The notes below the pieces were generated by a model. That model had not been told where the DNA came from. It searched no databases and saw only the letters and a program-made list of their open reading frames with translations. DNA of 9,958 nucleotides from Bacillota bacterium. Its GTDB lineage: Bacteria; Bacillota; Bacilli; Alicyclobacillales; SLC66. The position numbers and the translations under genes were made by a program. Positions 1-6,904 of the stretch are shown one piece after another; the stretch's first letter is position 1; every line of letters starts with the position of its first letter. Location: contig JAJZCJ010000109.1 in the NCBI GenBank assembly GCA_021846145.1, forward strand, positions 1 through 9,958, read 5' to 3'.

Positions 1-397
1 CAAGCCCAGCTACAATTGCAGTAACATGCCTGACACCTGGAACAAAAAAACCACCAAATAGTGCGAAAGAACCATATTTATCTAACCATTGTTCAGTCTT
101 TTGCAACCTCTTTTCATTTAAATGAAAGATTCCCCCGATTTTGAGCAAAAGGGCTCTCCCGACAAAACTACCTAATGCATAGCTGAATGTAATTCCCACG
201 ATTGCACCGATCATCCCTGCTAAAACAGACGGAAAGTACTGCATTTGCCTACGATACACCAAATAGCCAACCGCTGTCAGCATGGTTTCATCAGGAAGTG
301 GAAGTCCGACAATTCCAAGTACCAACACACCAATCAAACCAAAATAGCCATAGTGATGAAACCAATCCAAAATATCATTATGGACGATTCTTATCAC
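1..397 (-). CDS. DedA-family membrane protein, N-terminal part (cut by window edge)
   Basis: This is the first ~132 residues of a DedA-superfamily integral membrane protein; the C-terminus lies left of the window. DedA proteins are multi-pass proteins linked to envelope homeostasis and, for some members, lipid carrier flipping. Visible features are a hydrophobic segment starting at YGYFGLIGVLVLG, the family-type GLPLPDET motif, a second hydrophobic stretch (AGMIGAIVGITFSYALG), and the FVPGVRH motif matching the FxPGxR signature. The GLPLPDET form resembles Bacillus YbfM/YngC-type members. The start is unresolved. The frame stays open upstream into the ftsW promoter region with no in-frame ATG there. 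GTG at 397 gives a sensible N-terminus but has only a weak purine stretch close in front. The good Shine-Dalgarno sequence (AGAGGTGAT, about 402-394) is better spaced for the in-frame ATC at 388. The gene is transcribed divergently from ftsW. Family assignment is firm; exact substrate is unknown. Confidence 0.8.
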   Translation of the reverse strand, partial: MIRIVHNDILDWFHHYGYFGLIGVLVLGIVGLPLPDETMLTAVGYLVYRRQMQYFPSVLAGMIGAIVGITFSYALGSFVGRALLLKIGGIFHLNEKRLQKTEQWLDKYGSFALFGGFFVPGVRHVTAIVAGL

Positions 398-466
398 CTC
401 TTCCCGGATGCCAAAATGAGTGTATGGAACCAATAATAAAATTAACAAACTTACGGCAATAACGCC

Positions 467-574
467 ATGCGCATTTTCCGGACAAGTTGCGTAATTTTCT
501 TCACTAAGCTGCAAAAGGAGCAGGAGGTCTTCTATTTGCAGCGAATTAAAGTTAAATACGGAGGTGACGCATGA
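467..574 (+). CDS. Possible short leader ORF overlapping the ftsW start
   Basis: A short open frame runs from ATG 467 to TGA 574 (35 codons), and its stop overlaps the ftsW ATG as ATGA. The 467 ATG has no ribosome binding site. A strong double purine tract (AAAGGAGCAGGAGG, 514-527) lies inside the frame, and 8 nt after it is an in-frame TTG at 536 that would give a 12-residue peptide (roughly MQRIKVKYGGDA). I recognise no homolog. It could be a translationally coupled leader peptide for ftsW or a chance reading frame. The purine tract and the exact ATGA overlap are seen directly; expression is inference. Confidence 0.2.
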   Translation: MRIFRTSCVIFFTKLQKEQEVFYLQRIKVKYGGDA

Positions 575-1770
575 AACGGCACAAACCTGATTTTCTTATC
601 TTGTTCATTGTGCTCACCCTTGTTGCATTTGGTCTGCTTATGATCTTCAGTGCCAGTATGGTATGGGCTGTGCAAGTTGCAGGAGAACCCCCCACTTATT
701 ATGTGGATCGCCAAATTATTTTCGCACTAGTTGGATTCGTTCTGATGATCATTTTGATGAATATTGGACCTAACGCTTTGAGAAGGTGGGCAAAATTCTT
801 TTCCATCGTTACTTTTGTGATGCTTGTTGCTGTCCTAATCCCAGGTGTAGGGCACAAAGCAGCAGGTGTTAGGCGCTGGCTAGGACCAATTCAACCCAGT
901 GAATTAGCGCAAATCGGTCTTTTATTTTACTTTGCCTATATTTTCGATAAAAATCAGGCAAAGATACATCAATTTTCCAAAGGCGTGTTCCCACCACTGC
1001 TGATGCTGGGAACCATGTTTATATTAGTACTATTAGAGCCTGACATGGGTACTGGTATGCTGCTGCTGTTATCTGGATTGATTGTGATTATAGTGGCAGG
1101 TGTGCGAGCACGACACCTGTTTGTGATTGGTGCCCTGTTCACTCCACTGGTGGCTCTCTTTGCTGTCGTAGAATCCTACCGTAGCATCCGCATCCAAGTG
1201 TTTTTCCATCCATGGAGCCAAGCCTATGTCAACCAAGGCGGATATCAAGTACAACAATCGTTGATGGCCATTTATCACGGTGGTCTGTTTGGACAAGGAC
1301 TAGGACAAGGAATCGCGCCTTACTTGTATCTGCCGATTCCACATGAGGATTTTATCTTTGCGGTGATTGTTGAAGAATTAGGACTCGTTGGCGCTTTTGT
1401 GTTACTCGCGCTTTATGCCTCCTTAGTGTGGCGAGGGATTCAAGTGGGATTGCATTTGCAAAATCGATTTGCCTCACTGCTCGCATACGGAATTTCAGGT
1501 ATGATCGGCGTAGGCACGTTGATTAATGTTGCTGCAGTTACCGGACTCATCCCAGTAACTGGAATTCCTTTGCCTTTTATTAGCTACGGCGGCACTGCCC
1601 TTGTCACTAAAATGGCTGCCATGGGTATTTTGCTGTCACTGTCTCGCTATACACAGGAAGAGCGGCAAGTATTGCGCTACACTGGCCCTGACAACATCTT
1701 GCCAATGCCAGAGCGAGTACAGAGGATTAAACCGGCAACAATCAAAAAGAAGCGGAGGTTAAAAGGATGA
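571..1770 (+). CDS. ftsW: SEDS peptidoglycan glycosyltransferase, FtsW/SpoVE type
   Basis: This 399-residue polytopic protein belongs to the SEDS family (FtsW, RodA, SpoVE), which polymerises lipid II into glycan strands together with a class B penicillin-binding protein in the cytoplasmic membrane. Family marks are QPSELAQIG (108-116), EPDMGTG (156-162), the extracellular-loop stretch NQGGYQVQQS (221-230) and IPHEDFIFAVIVEELG (256-271). The Asp at 260 in that last motif matches the catalytic Asp of RodA/FtsW. The hallmark VTGIPLPFISYGG spans 329-341. About ten hydrophobic segments are visible, and the C-terminal tail is basic (KKKRRLKG). The length is normal. The ATG at 571 has GGAGG at 560-564, 6 nt upstream. 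The stop overlaps the next gene's ATG by 4 bp, so the two are coupled. The motifs fit FtsW/SpoVE better than RodA, but the division, sporulation and elongation roles cannot be separated from sequence alone. No clear promoter was seen in 398-570. Confidence 0.9.
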   Translation: MKRHKPDFLILFIVLTLVAFGLLMIFSASMVWAVQVAGEPPTYYVDRQIIFALVGFVLMIILMNIGPNALRRWAKFFSIVTFVMLVAVLIPGVGHKAAGVRRWLGPIQPSELAQIGLLFYFAYIFDKNQAKIHQFSKGVFPPLLMLGTMFILVLLEPDMGTGMLLLLSGLIVIIVAGVRARHLFVIGALFTPLVALFAVVESYRSIRIQVFFHPWSQAYVNQGGYQVQQSLMAIYHGGLFGQGLGQGIAPYLYLPIPHEDFIFAVIVEELGLVGAFVLLALYASLVWRGIQVGLHLQNRFASLLAYGISGMIGVGTLINVAAVTGLIPVTGIPLPFISYGGTALVTKMAAMGILLSLSRYTQEERQVLRYTGPDNILPMPERVQRIKPATIKKKRRLKG

Positions 1771-2708
1771 GCGATTTAATAAAACTAAATGATTCCCTAT
1801 ATATGTTGGATTTATTTGAGCAGGGACAGGCTGGACGATCTGCCGCTTATTTGTTTAACGGACCCAAAAAGGTGTTAATCGAAACAGGGTCTGCTGTTTC
1901 CCATAATCACATCGTAGATAGCTTAGCACATTTAAGTCTCACACCCGAAGACTTAGACTATGTGATCATCACTCATGTACATTTAGATCATGCAGGTGGT
2001 GCCGGCAAACTCGCAAAATTAGCCAAAAAAGCCACCTTTGTCGCCCACCCGCGTGCAGCTCGTCACCTGATTGACCCCTCCAAGCTGATTTTAGGCGCTA
2101 CACAAGTGTACGGGGATGCCATGAAGTCGTTATTTGGTGACATCATCCCCATCCCTGAAAAGCAAGTGCTGATTCGCGAAGACGGGGAATCAATTGACAT
2201 TGGGGATCGCCAGCTGGTATTTATTGATACTCCAGGTCACGCCAAACACCATTTTGTCATTCATGACCCCGAGACAGCCAGTGTGTTTTCGGGAGACTCT
2301 TTGGGCATTCGCTATGTAAAAGCTTTTACAGGTTGGGACTTTGAATTTGTACTTCCTTCGACCAGCCCCACAGACTTTGATCCAGAAGGAGTAGCGTACA
2401 CTGTGGACCGAATCAAGAAGTTATCCATAGATACGGTATATCACACACACTTTGGCCCTTCCCCAGCAGAAGAAGCCTTCCGTGGAACGTTAGAAGGTGC
2501 CATGGCATTTAAGGAATTGAGCGACCGCATTTACGCCTCCAACCCGAGCTGGGAAGGCATCCAAAATGAATTATCAACATTCATACGTAAGCATTTACAG
2601 GATTACGGGCATCACCCTTCAAATGATCTCGAAGAATTGACCGTCGACTTGGAGCTAAACGCGAAAGGACTGCTAGTTTATGAAGCCAGAAAGTCCCGCA
2701 ACGCATAA
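1767..2708 (+). CDS. Metallo-beta-lactamase-fold hydrolase (ST1585-like)
   Basis: This 313-residue soluble protein has a complete two-metal site of the metallo-beta-lactamase fold: THVHLDHAGG with His70, His72, Asp74 and His75; TPGHAKHH with His158; SGDSLG with Asp177; and HTHFG with His228. The arrangement and the extended C-terminal helical region resemble the ST1585-like subgroup, whose substrates are mostly unknown. It has no signal peptide, so it should be cytoplasmic. Residues 240-313 form a predicted helical tail after the core fold. Its ATG overlaps the ftsW stop (ATGA), and a good GGAGG lies at 1754-1758, 8 nt upstream, so it is translated from the ftsW message. The coupling suggests, but does not prove, a link to envelope metabolism. 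An intrinsic terminator follows directly. Hydrolase fold is certain; substrate is not known. Confidence 0.88.
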   Translation: MSDLIKLNDSLYMLDLFEQGQAGRSAAYLFNGPKKVLIETGSAVSHNHIVDSLAHLSLTPEDLDYVIITHVHLDHAGGAGKLAKLAKKATFVAHPRAARHLIDPSKLILGATQVYGDAMKSLFGDIIPIPEKQVLIREDGESIDIGDRQLVFIDTPGHAKHHFVIHDPETASVFSGDSLGIRYVKAFTGWDFEFVLPSTSPTDFDPEGVAYTVDRIKKLSIDTVYHTHFGPSPAEEAFRGTLEGAMAFKELSDRIYASNPSWEGIQNELSTFIRKHLQDYGHHPSNDLEELTVDLELNAKGLLVYEARKSRNA

Positions 2709-2759
2709 GCGCATGTGCACGCCTGCTGAAGCAATCATCGGGCGTGTTTTTTTATGCGT
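2701..2759. repeat. 8-bp inverted repeat formed by the two convergent gene ends
   Basis: ACGCATAA (2701-2708) and TTATGCGT (2752-2759) are perfect inverted copies. Each is the last two codons plus stop of its gene: the hydrolase ends Asn-Ala-stop and gatD ends Asp-Ala-stop. The pair encloses the terminator hairpin and could extend it as an outer stem in a transcript from either strand. Confidence 0.6.
2718..2753 (+). terminator. Intrinsic terminator of the ftsW-hydrolase operon
   Basis: CACGCC (2718-2723) pairs with GGCGTG (2741-2746), followed by seven T (2747-2753). The 17-nt loop holds a small nested hairpin (TGC-TGAA-GCA, 2724-2733). The minus-strand reading has no T-run after the stem, so this works mainly for plus-strand transcripts. 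It sits 10 nt after the hydrolase stop and touches the gatD stop. Confidence 0.8.
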
Positions 2760-3492
2760 CAATTCGCATACGCGAAATCATCGATTGGTGTGCCTGCCAT
2801 TCCAATTGGTCATCTAATGTCGCTAAATCATCAGCCAACCCACGATAACGAAGCGCATTTTTAATCAAGTGATCAGCAAGATGTGGATTTTTGGGGAGCA
2901 ATGGCCCGTGAATATAGGTGCCCATGACCCCTTTATACTGCACTCCTTCTTTTTGATCTAGGCCATTGTTGCCAAAGCCTTTTACAATCGTACCAAGAGG
3001 AAGATAGTCGTGCATAGTACGACCACCATGGTTTTCAAAGCCGACGACTGTCTTGGGATCACTTTCGGAATTTTCATTCCATTTGATCACAATATTCCCA
3101 ATTAACCTATCCTGACCTGCACGGGTGATCAGGTCAATCACATGCAGCCCGGTCACTCGTTCCCCGTTTGGCAGTTCATAATACTCTCCTAATAATTGAT
3201 AGCCTCCGCACACGGCAAGCACAGGGAGTCCTGCTTCCACTGCGTTGACAAGATCCTGACGGTAATTCAATAATTCTCGGCCTACAATCGCTTGTTCCCG
3301 ATCTGAACCCCCGCCTAGGAGAATCAGGTCAGCTTCATCAAAATTAATCGCCATCCCGAGTTTTATGGCAGCGATTTCAATTTCGATTCCCCGTAATTTG
3401 GCACGTGTCGCGAGCACAGCAAGATTGCCCTGATCAGCGTACAGGTTTAATAACTCTGGAAATAAATGCACCAAGCGCAGTTTTCTAGTCAT
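2752..3492 (-). CDS. gatD: Lipid II isoglutaminyl synthase, glutaminase subunit GatD
   Basis: This 246-residue protein is a class I (CobB/CobQ-like) glutamine amidotransferase. With MurT it amidates the alpha-carboxyl of D-Glu in lipid II, giving D-isoglutamine, using ammonia freed from glutamine in the cytoplasm. The nucleophile is Cys95 in AVCGGYQLLG, and the catalytic His is His195 in GTYIHGPLLPKN. An LLGGGSDREQ stretch (58-67) and GFENHGGRT (151-159) are also typical of GatD. The length fits the family. The ATG at 3492 has AAGGGG at 3504-3499, 6 nt upstream. Its start overlaps the murT stop by 8 bp, so translation is coupled, as expected for subunits of one complex. No T-tract terminator was seen for this strand downstream. 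Confidence 0.93.
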   Translation of the reverse strand: MTRKLRLVHLFPELLNLYADQGNLAVLATRAKLRGIEIEIAAIKLGMAINFDEADLILLGGGSDREQAIVGRELLNYRQDLVNAVEAGLPVLAVCGGYQLLGEYYELPNGERVTGLHVIDLITRAGQDRLIGNIVIKWNENSESDPKTVVGFENHGGRTMHDYLPLGTIVKGFGNNGLDQKEGVQYKGVMGTYIHGPLLPKNPHLADHLIKNALRYRGLADDLATLDDQLEWQAHQSMISRMRIDA

Positions 3493-4837
3493 CTTGTTCC
3501 CCTTCTCGCAGCAAAGTACTTAAAGGATGCAATGCGGTATAAGTGGATAAAATATAAACAGGGTGCACTGATTCAGCCATAGCGTTCATGATTTGCGACA
3601 ATTCGTCTACTATCAGAATATACATTCGATCAACCCCCGCATAGGCAAGCCGCAAGGCCATATCAAGACCCCGCGAACCCGCGCAAATCCACGATTCACA
3701 ATGAGATCGAGGAAGAAATTCGTCAATATTAATATCCCATAGCCAAGACACGTCACGACCGTCTGCATCATCATCATTAATGACAAAACAAACCACTTTT
3801 TCACAAACATCTTCCTCTAATGCACGCAGTACACTATTGGCACCAGTCGGATTTTTGACGAGCGCAAGAATGCGTTCTGGTGTGCCTCGAAATACCTCAA
3901 ACCTACCTGTCGGTGCATCAAAGTTCAAAATACCTTTTTGCAAAGACGTAGGAGATACTCCGAGTACCCTAACCGCGCTGACAGCCGCTAGCAAGTTGTA
4001 TTGATTAAAAAGCCCTCTAACAGGCGAATCAATTTGGTACGTTTCACTTGGTGGCAACACAGACTCATATACAGTCAATTGTTTGTTCATCCGATTAAAG
4101 CGTCCACCGAATTGGGGTTCAGGTCGCGCGAAGTGTCCATTCGGACAATGATAGTTGCCTACTTGTCCATAAATAAAGTAATCATAAATTAGTTCTTGTC
4201 CACAAATCAGACAAAAAGCACCATCACGTACATCCGTTCGTACAGAAGCCGTCTCTGGAGCATCGATAAATCCGTAATAATAAGTAAGTTCTGGCCGATT
4301 CATCCCTAGTGACATCGCCAACGGGTCATCCCCATTAGTGATCAACGCAGTACCCGGATAACGGGTGCCTTGCTGTAAAAGACGCAACGTCTGATCCACT
4401 TCGCCATAGCGATCCAATTGATCACGCAAAACATTAGTCACAACAATGGCGGTAGGATGATAGAAAGCAGTAATTTTTGGCAGCGTAGCCTCATCCACTT
4501 CTAGCACTGCTTTTGTCACTTGCAACTTACCGGCCCAATTGCTTGCGCCAAGCATCGTGGCAAGCAGCCCTTGGTGTAAATTAGCGCCACCTTGATTAGT
4601 CAACCACTTCTCCTCTCCATTTACAAACGCGTATAATAGTGCCGTCGTCGTCGTTTTACCGTTGGTTCCTGTCACGATTACACCAATCGTCAGTTGAGAC
4701 AGTAATTCCTGCAATAAATTAGGTGCCACTTTCCCTGCGACAAGCCCTGGCAGACTGGTGCCGGAGCGCCTGCCAATACGCAGCAATACTTTTATTATCC
4801 TACCAAGCCAAAGCCCAGCTAATGAACGAATGTGCAC
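3485..4837 (-). CDS. murT: Lipid II isoglutaminyl synthase, Mur-ligase subunit MurT
   Basis: This 450-residue protein is the ATP-dependent ligase half of the MurT/GatD enzyme. It has the Mur-ligase P-loop TGTNGKTTTT (56-65, Lys61), VTNVLRDQLDRYGE (133-146), the inserted zinc ribbon, and the C-terminal DUF1727 domain with KNPTG (328-332) and the NDDDADGRDVSWLWD stretch (354-368) that carries the conserved acidic residues. The ribbon has Cys209, Cys212 and Cys231, but the expected fourth Cys is missing: the sequence reads HCPNGHF, so Gly234 and His235 stand there. The start is GTG at 4837, with AAGGGG about 8 nt upstream; the next gene upstream ends 19 nt before it. The N-terminus shows a short hydrophobic stretch but no clear signal peptide. 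It forms an operon with the small membrane protein before it and gatD after it. Identity is firm. Confidence 0.93.
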   Translation of the reverse strand: MHIRSLAGLWLGRIIKVLLRIGRRSGTSLPGLVAGKVAPNLLQELLSQLTIGVIVTGTNGKTTTTALLYAFVNGEEKWLTNQGGANLHQGLLATMLGASNWAGKLQVTKAVLEVDEATLPKITAFYHPTAIVVTNVLRDQLDRYGEVDQTLRLLQQGTRYPGTALITNGDDPLAMSLGMNRPELTYYYGFIDAPETASVRTDVRDGAFCLICGQELIYDYFIYGQVGNYHCPNGHFARPEPQFGGRFNRMNKQLTVYESVLPPSETYQIDSPVRGLFNQYNLLAAVSAVRVLGVSPTSLQKGILNFDAPTGRFEVFRGTPERILALVKNPTGANSVLRALEEDVCEKVVCFVINDDDADGRDVSWLWDINIDEFLPRSHCESWICAGSRGLDMALRLAYAGVDRMYILIVDELSQIMNAMAESVHPVYILSTYTALHPLSTLLREGEQDD

Positions 4838-4856
4838 AAATTTAGCCCCTTATCGA

Positions 4857-5186
4857 TCAAAAATACATTTGCCCTATTCCGGCTGTAAGCAAGAGCACAA
4901 GCGCCACCCACAAGGCAGCATACATCCATCCGCGCCTGCTTTTTCGCTTCAGTTCCGCCTCTTCATTCACACTATAAAAAATCCCATCATCACTATGCCC
5001 ACCACCAAAGCGCGTCATCAACAACGCAACAAATAAACCGCTAATGCCGATAATCGTTGCTCTGATCGCATAGTTAGCAAAAGTAAACGGTCCAAAAAAT
5101 AGTAAATCCGTAATCAAAACCATATTCACCATCACGTAAATCAACAAAAAACGAAAAAAAGCTAATTGCCAAGGCTTAAAACCCAT
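4857..5186 (-). CDS. Small three-helix membrane protein of unknown function
   Basis: I do not recognise this protein. From the ATG at 5186 it is 109 residues with three hydrophobic segments (about 8-30, 38-58 and 87-106). Between the second and third is a polar, mainly charged loop (GGGHSDDG, then a Glu/Lys/Arg-rich stretch near 75-85), which suggests a cytoplasmic face. The longer frame from ATG 5225 has no ribosome binding site, while 5186 has the purine-rich AGAGAGGAAG 10-13 nt upstream. I therefore take 5186 as the start and the 13 extra residues as non-coding. It ends 19 nt before the murT GTG and is the first gene of the murT-gatD operon. It may help place lipid II amidation at the membrane, but that is inference from position only. 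Confidence 0.65.
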   Translation of the reverse strand: MGFKPWQLAFFRFLLIYVMVNMVLITDLLFFGPFTFANYAIRATIIGISGLFVALLMTRFGGGHSDDGIFYSVNEEAELKRKSRRGWMYAALWVALVLLLTAGIGQMYF

Positions 5187-5211
5187 ACATACCGTTCTTC
5201 CTCTCTGTAGA

Positions 5212-5241
5212 TTACAAAAAGACATGGCGATCGTCTATACT
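5212..5241 (+). promoter_or_regulatory. Probable SigA-type promoter of tcdA
   Basis: TTACAA (5212-5217) and TATACT (5236-5241) are separated by 18 bp. Four of six bases match the -35 consensus and five of six match the -10. A start near 5248 would leave a ~30-nt leader carrying the AAGGAGG of tcdA. It overlaps the start region of the divergent membrane protein gene, for which no convincing promoter could be assigned. Confidence 0.5.
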
Positions 5242-5262
5242 AAGTACTATGTTTTCGTACTT
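5242..5262. repeat. Inverted repeat in the tcdA leader
   Basis: AAGTAC (5242-5247) and GTACTT (5257-5262) are perfect inverted arms around a 9-nt spacer. The repeat begins directly after the -10 box and ends just before the AAGGAGG at 5264-5270. It could be an operator or a weak leader hairpin. Six-base arms can also arise by chance. Confidence 0.35.
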
Positions 5263-5276
5263 TAAGGAGGCAATCA

Positions 5277-5957
5277 ATGAACCGCTTTATGCGCACTGAA
5301 CTATTAATTGGTAATGAAGCGTTAGAACGCTTGCAAGCTGCTCATGTCGCCATTTTCGGTTTAGGTGGCGTTGGCTCATTTACTGCAGAAGCACTCGCTC
5401 GTTCTGGAATTGGTCATCTGCTGTTGATTGACAAAGATGTAGTCGATATCACCAATATTAACAGACAACTAATCGCCTTGGATCATACCATTGGTCAAGC
5501 GAAGGTAGACGTGATGGCAGAACGCATTTTACAGATCAATCCAAACTGCCAAGTCAGCCGCAAACAACTTTTTTTTGATGATTCAACCGCCAAAGAAGTC
5601 TTTACCGAACGAATAGACTTTATCGCCGACGCGATTGACACCATTAGCGCGAAAATACAACTCGTTCTTGAAGCCGATGCCCATGGTATACCGATCATAT
5701 CAAGCATGGGGGCAGCAAACAAACTCGATCCCGGACAATTTCAAATTCTCGACATTAAAAAGACTTCTGTAGACCCGATCGCCAAAATCATGCGCAAAGA
5801 ACTGAAACAACGCGGCTTTATGAATCCCTTACCTGTTGTCTGCTCAACAGAGCCGCCACTGAGAACGTCTAAGCCACCAGCTAGTATCGCCTTTGTGCCA
5901 CCTGTGGCGGGACTGATGCTTGCAAGCTACATTGTGAAGCAAATTGCCAAAATTTAA
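5277..5957 (+). CDS. tcdA: tRNA threonylcarbamoyladenosine dehydratase (TcdA/YrvM)
   Basis: This 226-residue E1-like (ThiF/MoeB superfamily) enzyme converts t6A37 of tRNA to its cyclic form using ATP. The nucleotide-binding motif is GLGGVG (28-33). It is followed by LLLIDKDVVDITNINRQ (48-64) with the usual Asp52, Asn60 and Arg63, and by ADAID (117-121). The family stretch SMGAANKLDP is at 143-152, and the C-terminal VVCSTEPP and SIAFVPPVAGL motifs are present. It is somewhat shorter than B. subtilis YrvM (254) and E. coli TcdA (268). The shortfall lies in the linker between STEPP and the SIAFVP motif, so the core looks intact. The ATG at 5277 has AAGGAGG at 5264-5270, 6 nt upstream. It is monocistronic on this strand and convergent with the pseudouridine synthase: its TAA (5955-5957) overlaps the neighbour's stop. 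Confidence 0.9.
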   Translation: MNRFMRTELLIGNEALERLQAAHVAIFGLGGVGSFTAEALARSGIGHLLLIDKDVVDITNINRQLIALDHTIGQAKVDVMAERILQINPNCQVSRKQLFFDDSTAKEVFTERIDFIADAIDTISAKIQLVLEADAHGIPIISSMGAANKLDPGQFQILDIKKTSVDPIAKIMRKELKQRGFMNPLPVVCSTEPPLRTSKPPASIAFVPPVAGLMLASYIVKQIAKI

Positions 5958-6904
5958 ACTTTAGGGAGATACTCAAGTAACTGCGCCTGACGCAACGCGT
6001 TCATAAACAACTCCGGGGGGGCGGCCAACCAATGTTGTCCGCTTGGCAACGTCAATGAATAAGCATGGAGCAACTGATGGTTAACACCTAACCCTATTTT
6101 CCCACCGTACTTTACGTCACCCACAAGCGGGTGACCGACGCTTTGTAAGTGGGCTCGCAGTTGATGCGTCCTACCACTCACCAAATCTAGTTGCACCAGC
6201 GAATAATCTGCTGTGCTGCCAAGTACACGATAACGAGTGAGCGCAGTGGCACCTTGATCATCTGCGGTCACTTTCACCTTCACGATGCCGTTGGCATCGT
6301 TTTCTTTTACTAGCTTGGCACGAATCTCCCCATAACCTCGCCATTCACCCCAAACAAGACCCACATAAATTTTCTGTAGCTTTCGCTCCCGAATAACTGC
6401 TGTGAGCGTTCGTAAAGTAGTTTGATCTTTCCCAAAAAGCACGATCCCAGAGGTATTACGATCCAAACGGTTTACAGACGCTGGTAAAAATGTGCGTGTT
6501 TCAGACAATTCGCCTTTTTGATATAAATAAGCCAATACCCGATTCACCAAGGTGTCCTTTTGCTCATTAGTGTCCGGGTGTGTCAATAGACCAACTGGCT
6601 TATTAATCACGAGTAGCGATTCATCCTCAAAGATGATATGCAAATCTGTAGAAACTCCCACATACTTAGGCTTCTCTTTTTTTAATACCTGAAAGTCCGC
6701 ATTAGACATCAATAAGGTCAATTGGTCGCCTGCATTCAACAGCAGATCTAACTTGCCTTTTTTACCATTTACTTTGATACGCCCTACGCGAATCATGCGG
6801 TAGATACCGCTCAGTGGCATGCCGGGAAGTGCCTGCCGTAAGTACCTGTGCAATTTTTTACCGCTATCTTCACGTGGAATGACCAGTTCAATTTGTTGAT
6901 TCAC
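5954..6904 (-). CDS. RluA/RluD-family RNA pseudouridine synthase
   Basis: This protein isomerises uridine to pseudouridine in rRNA or tRNA. From the GTG at 6904 it is 316 residues: an N-terminal S4-like RNA-binding domain (about 11-65), then the catalytic domain with INKPVGLLTHP, the catalytic loop NRLDRNTSG (Asp148), and SGRTHQLRAHL (243-253). The first loop residue is Asn rather than the commoner His (HRLD); this Asn form occurs in some Bacillota homologs and should not stop catalysis. The frame is open further upstream to 6964 inside ymfH, but that longer start has no ribosome binding site. GTG 6904 has GGGGAGG at 6923-6917, 12 nt before it, and overlaps the ymfH stop by 17 bp. It is therefore the third gene of the ymfF operon. 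The target uridine cannot be told from sequence. Confidence 0.88.
   Translation of the reverse strand: MNQQIELVIPREDSGKKLHRYLRQALPGMPLSGIYRMIRVGRIKVNGKKGKLDLLLNAGDQLTLLMSNADFQVLKKEKPKYVGVSTDLHIIFEDESLLVINKPVGLLTHPDTNEQKDTLVNRVLAYLYQKGELSETRTFLPASVNRLDRNTSGIVLFGKDQTTLRTLTAVIRERKLQKIYVGLVWGEWRGYGEIRAKLVKENDANGIVKVKVTADDQGATALTRYRVLGSTADYSLVQLDLVSGRTHQLRAHLQSVGHPLVGDVKYGGKIGLGVNHQLLHAYSLTLPSGQHWLAAPPELFMNALRQAQLLEYLPKV

Noticed and set aside
202..462. Plus-strand frames opposite the DedA gene
   Set aside because: The opposite strand encodes clear DedA motifs, so these are shadow frames.
1291..1311. Direct repeat GGACAAGGA twice in ftsW
   Set aside because: It encodes the GQGLGQG stretch of the SEDS protein and has no further copies.
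4758..5036. 92-residue plus-strand frame
   Set aside because: It lies antisense to the murT start and the small membrane protein and has no recognisable motif.
5187..5225. Longer start (ATG 5225) for the small membrane protein
   Set aside because: No ribosome binding site in front of it; the extra residues are not hydrophobic, and the ATG at 5186 has a purine-rich site.
5237..5265. Minus-strand promoter TTAAAG-17-TAGTAT for the murT operon
   Set aside because: Both boxes match the consensus poorly (3/6 and 4/6), so I did not annotate it.
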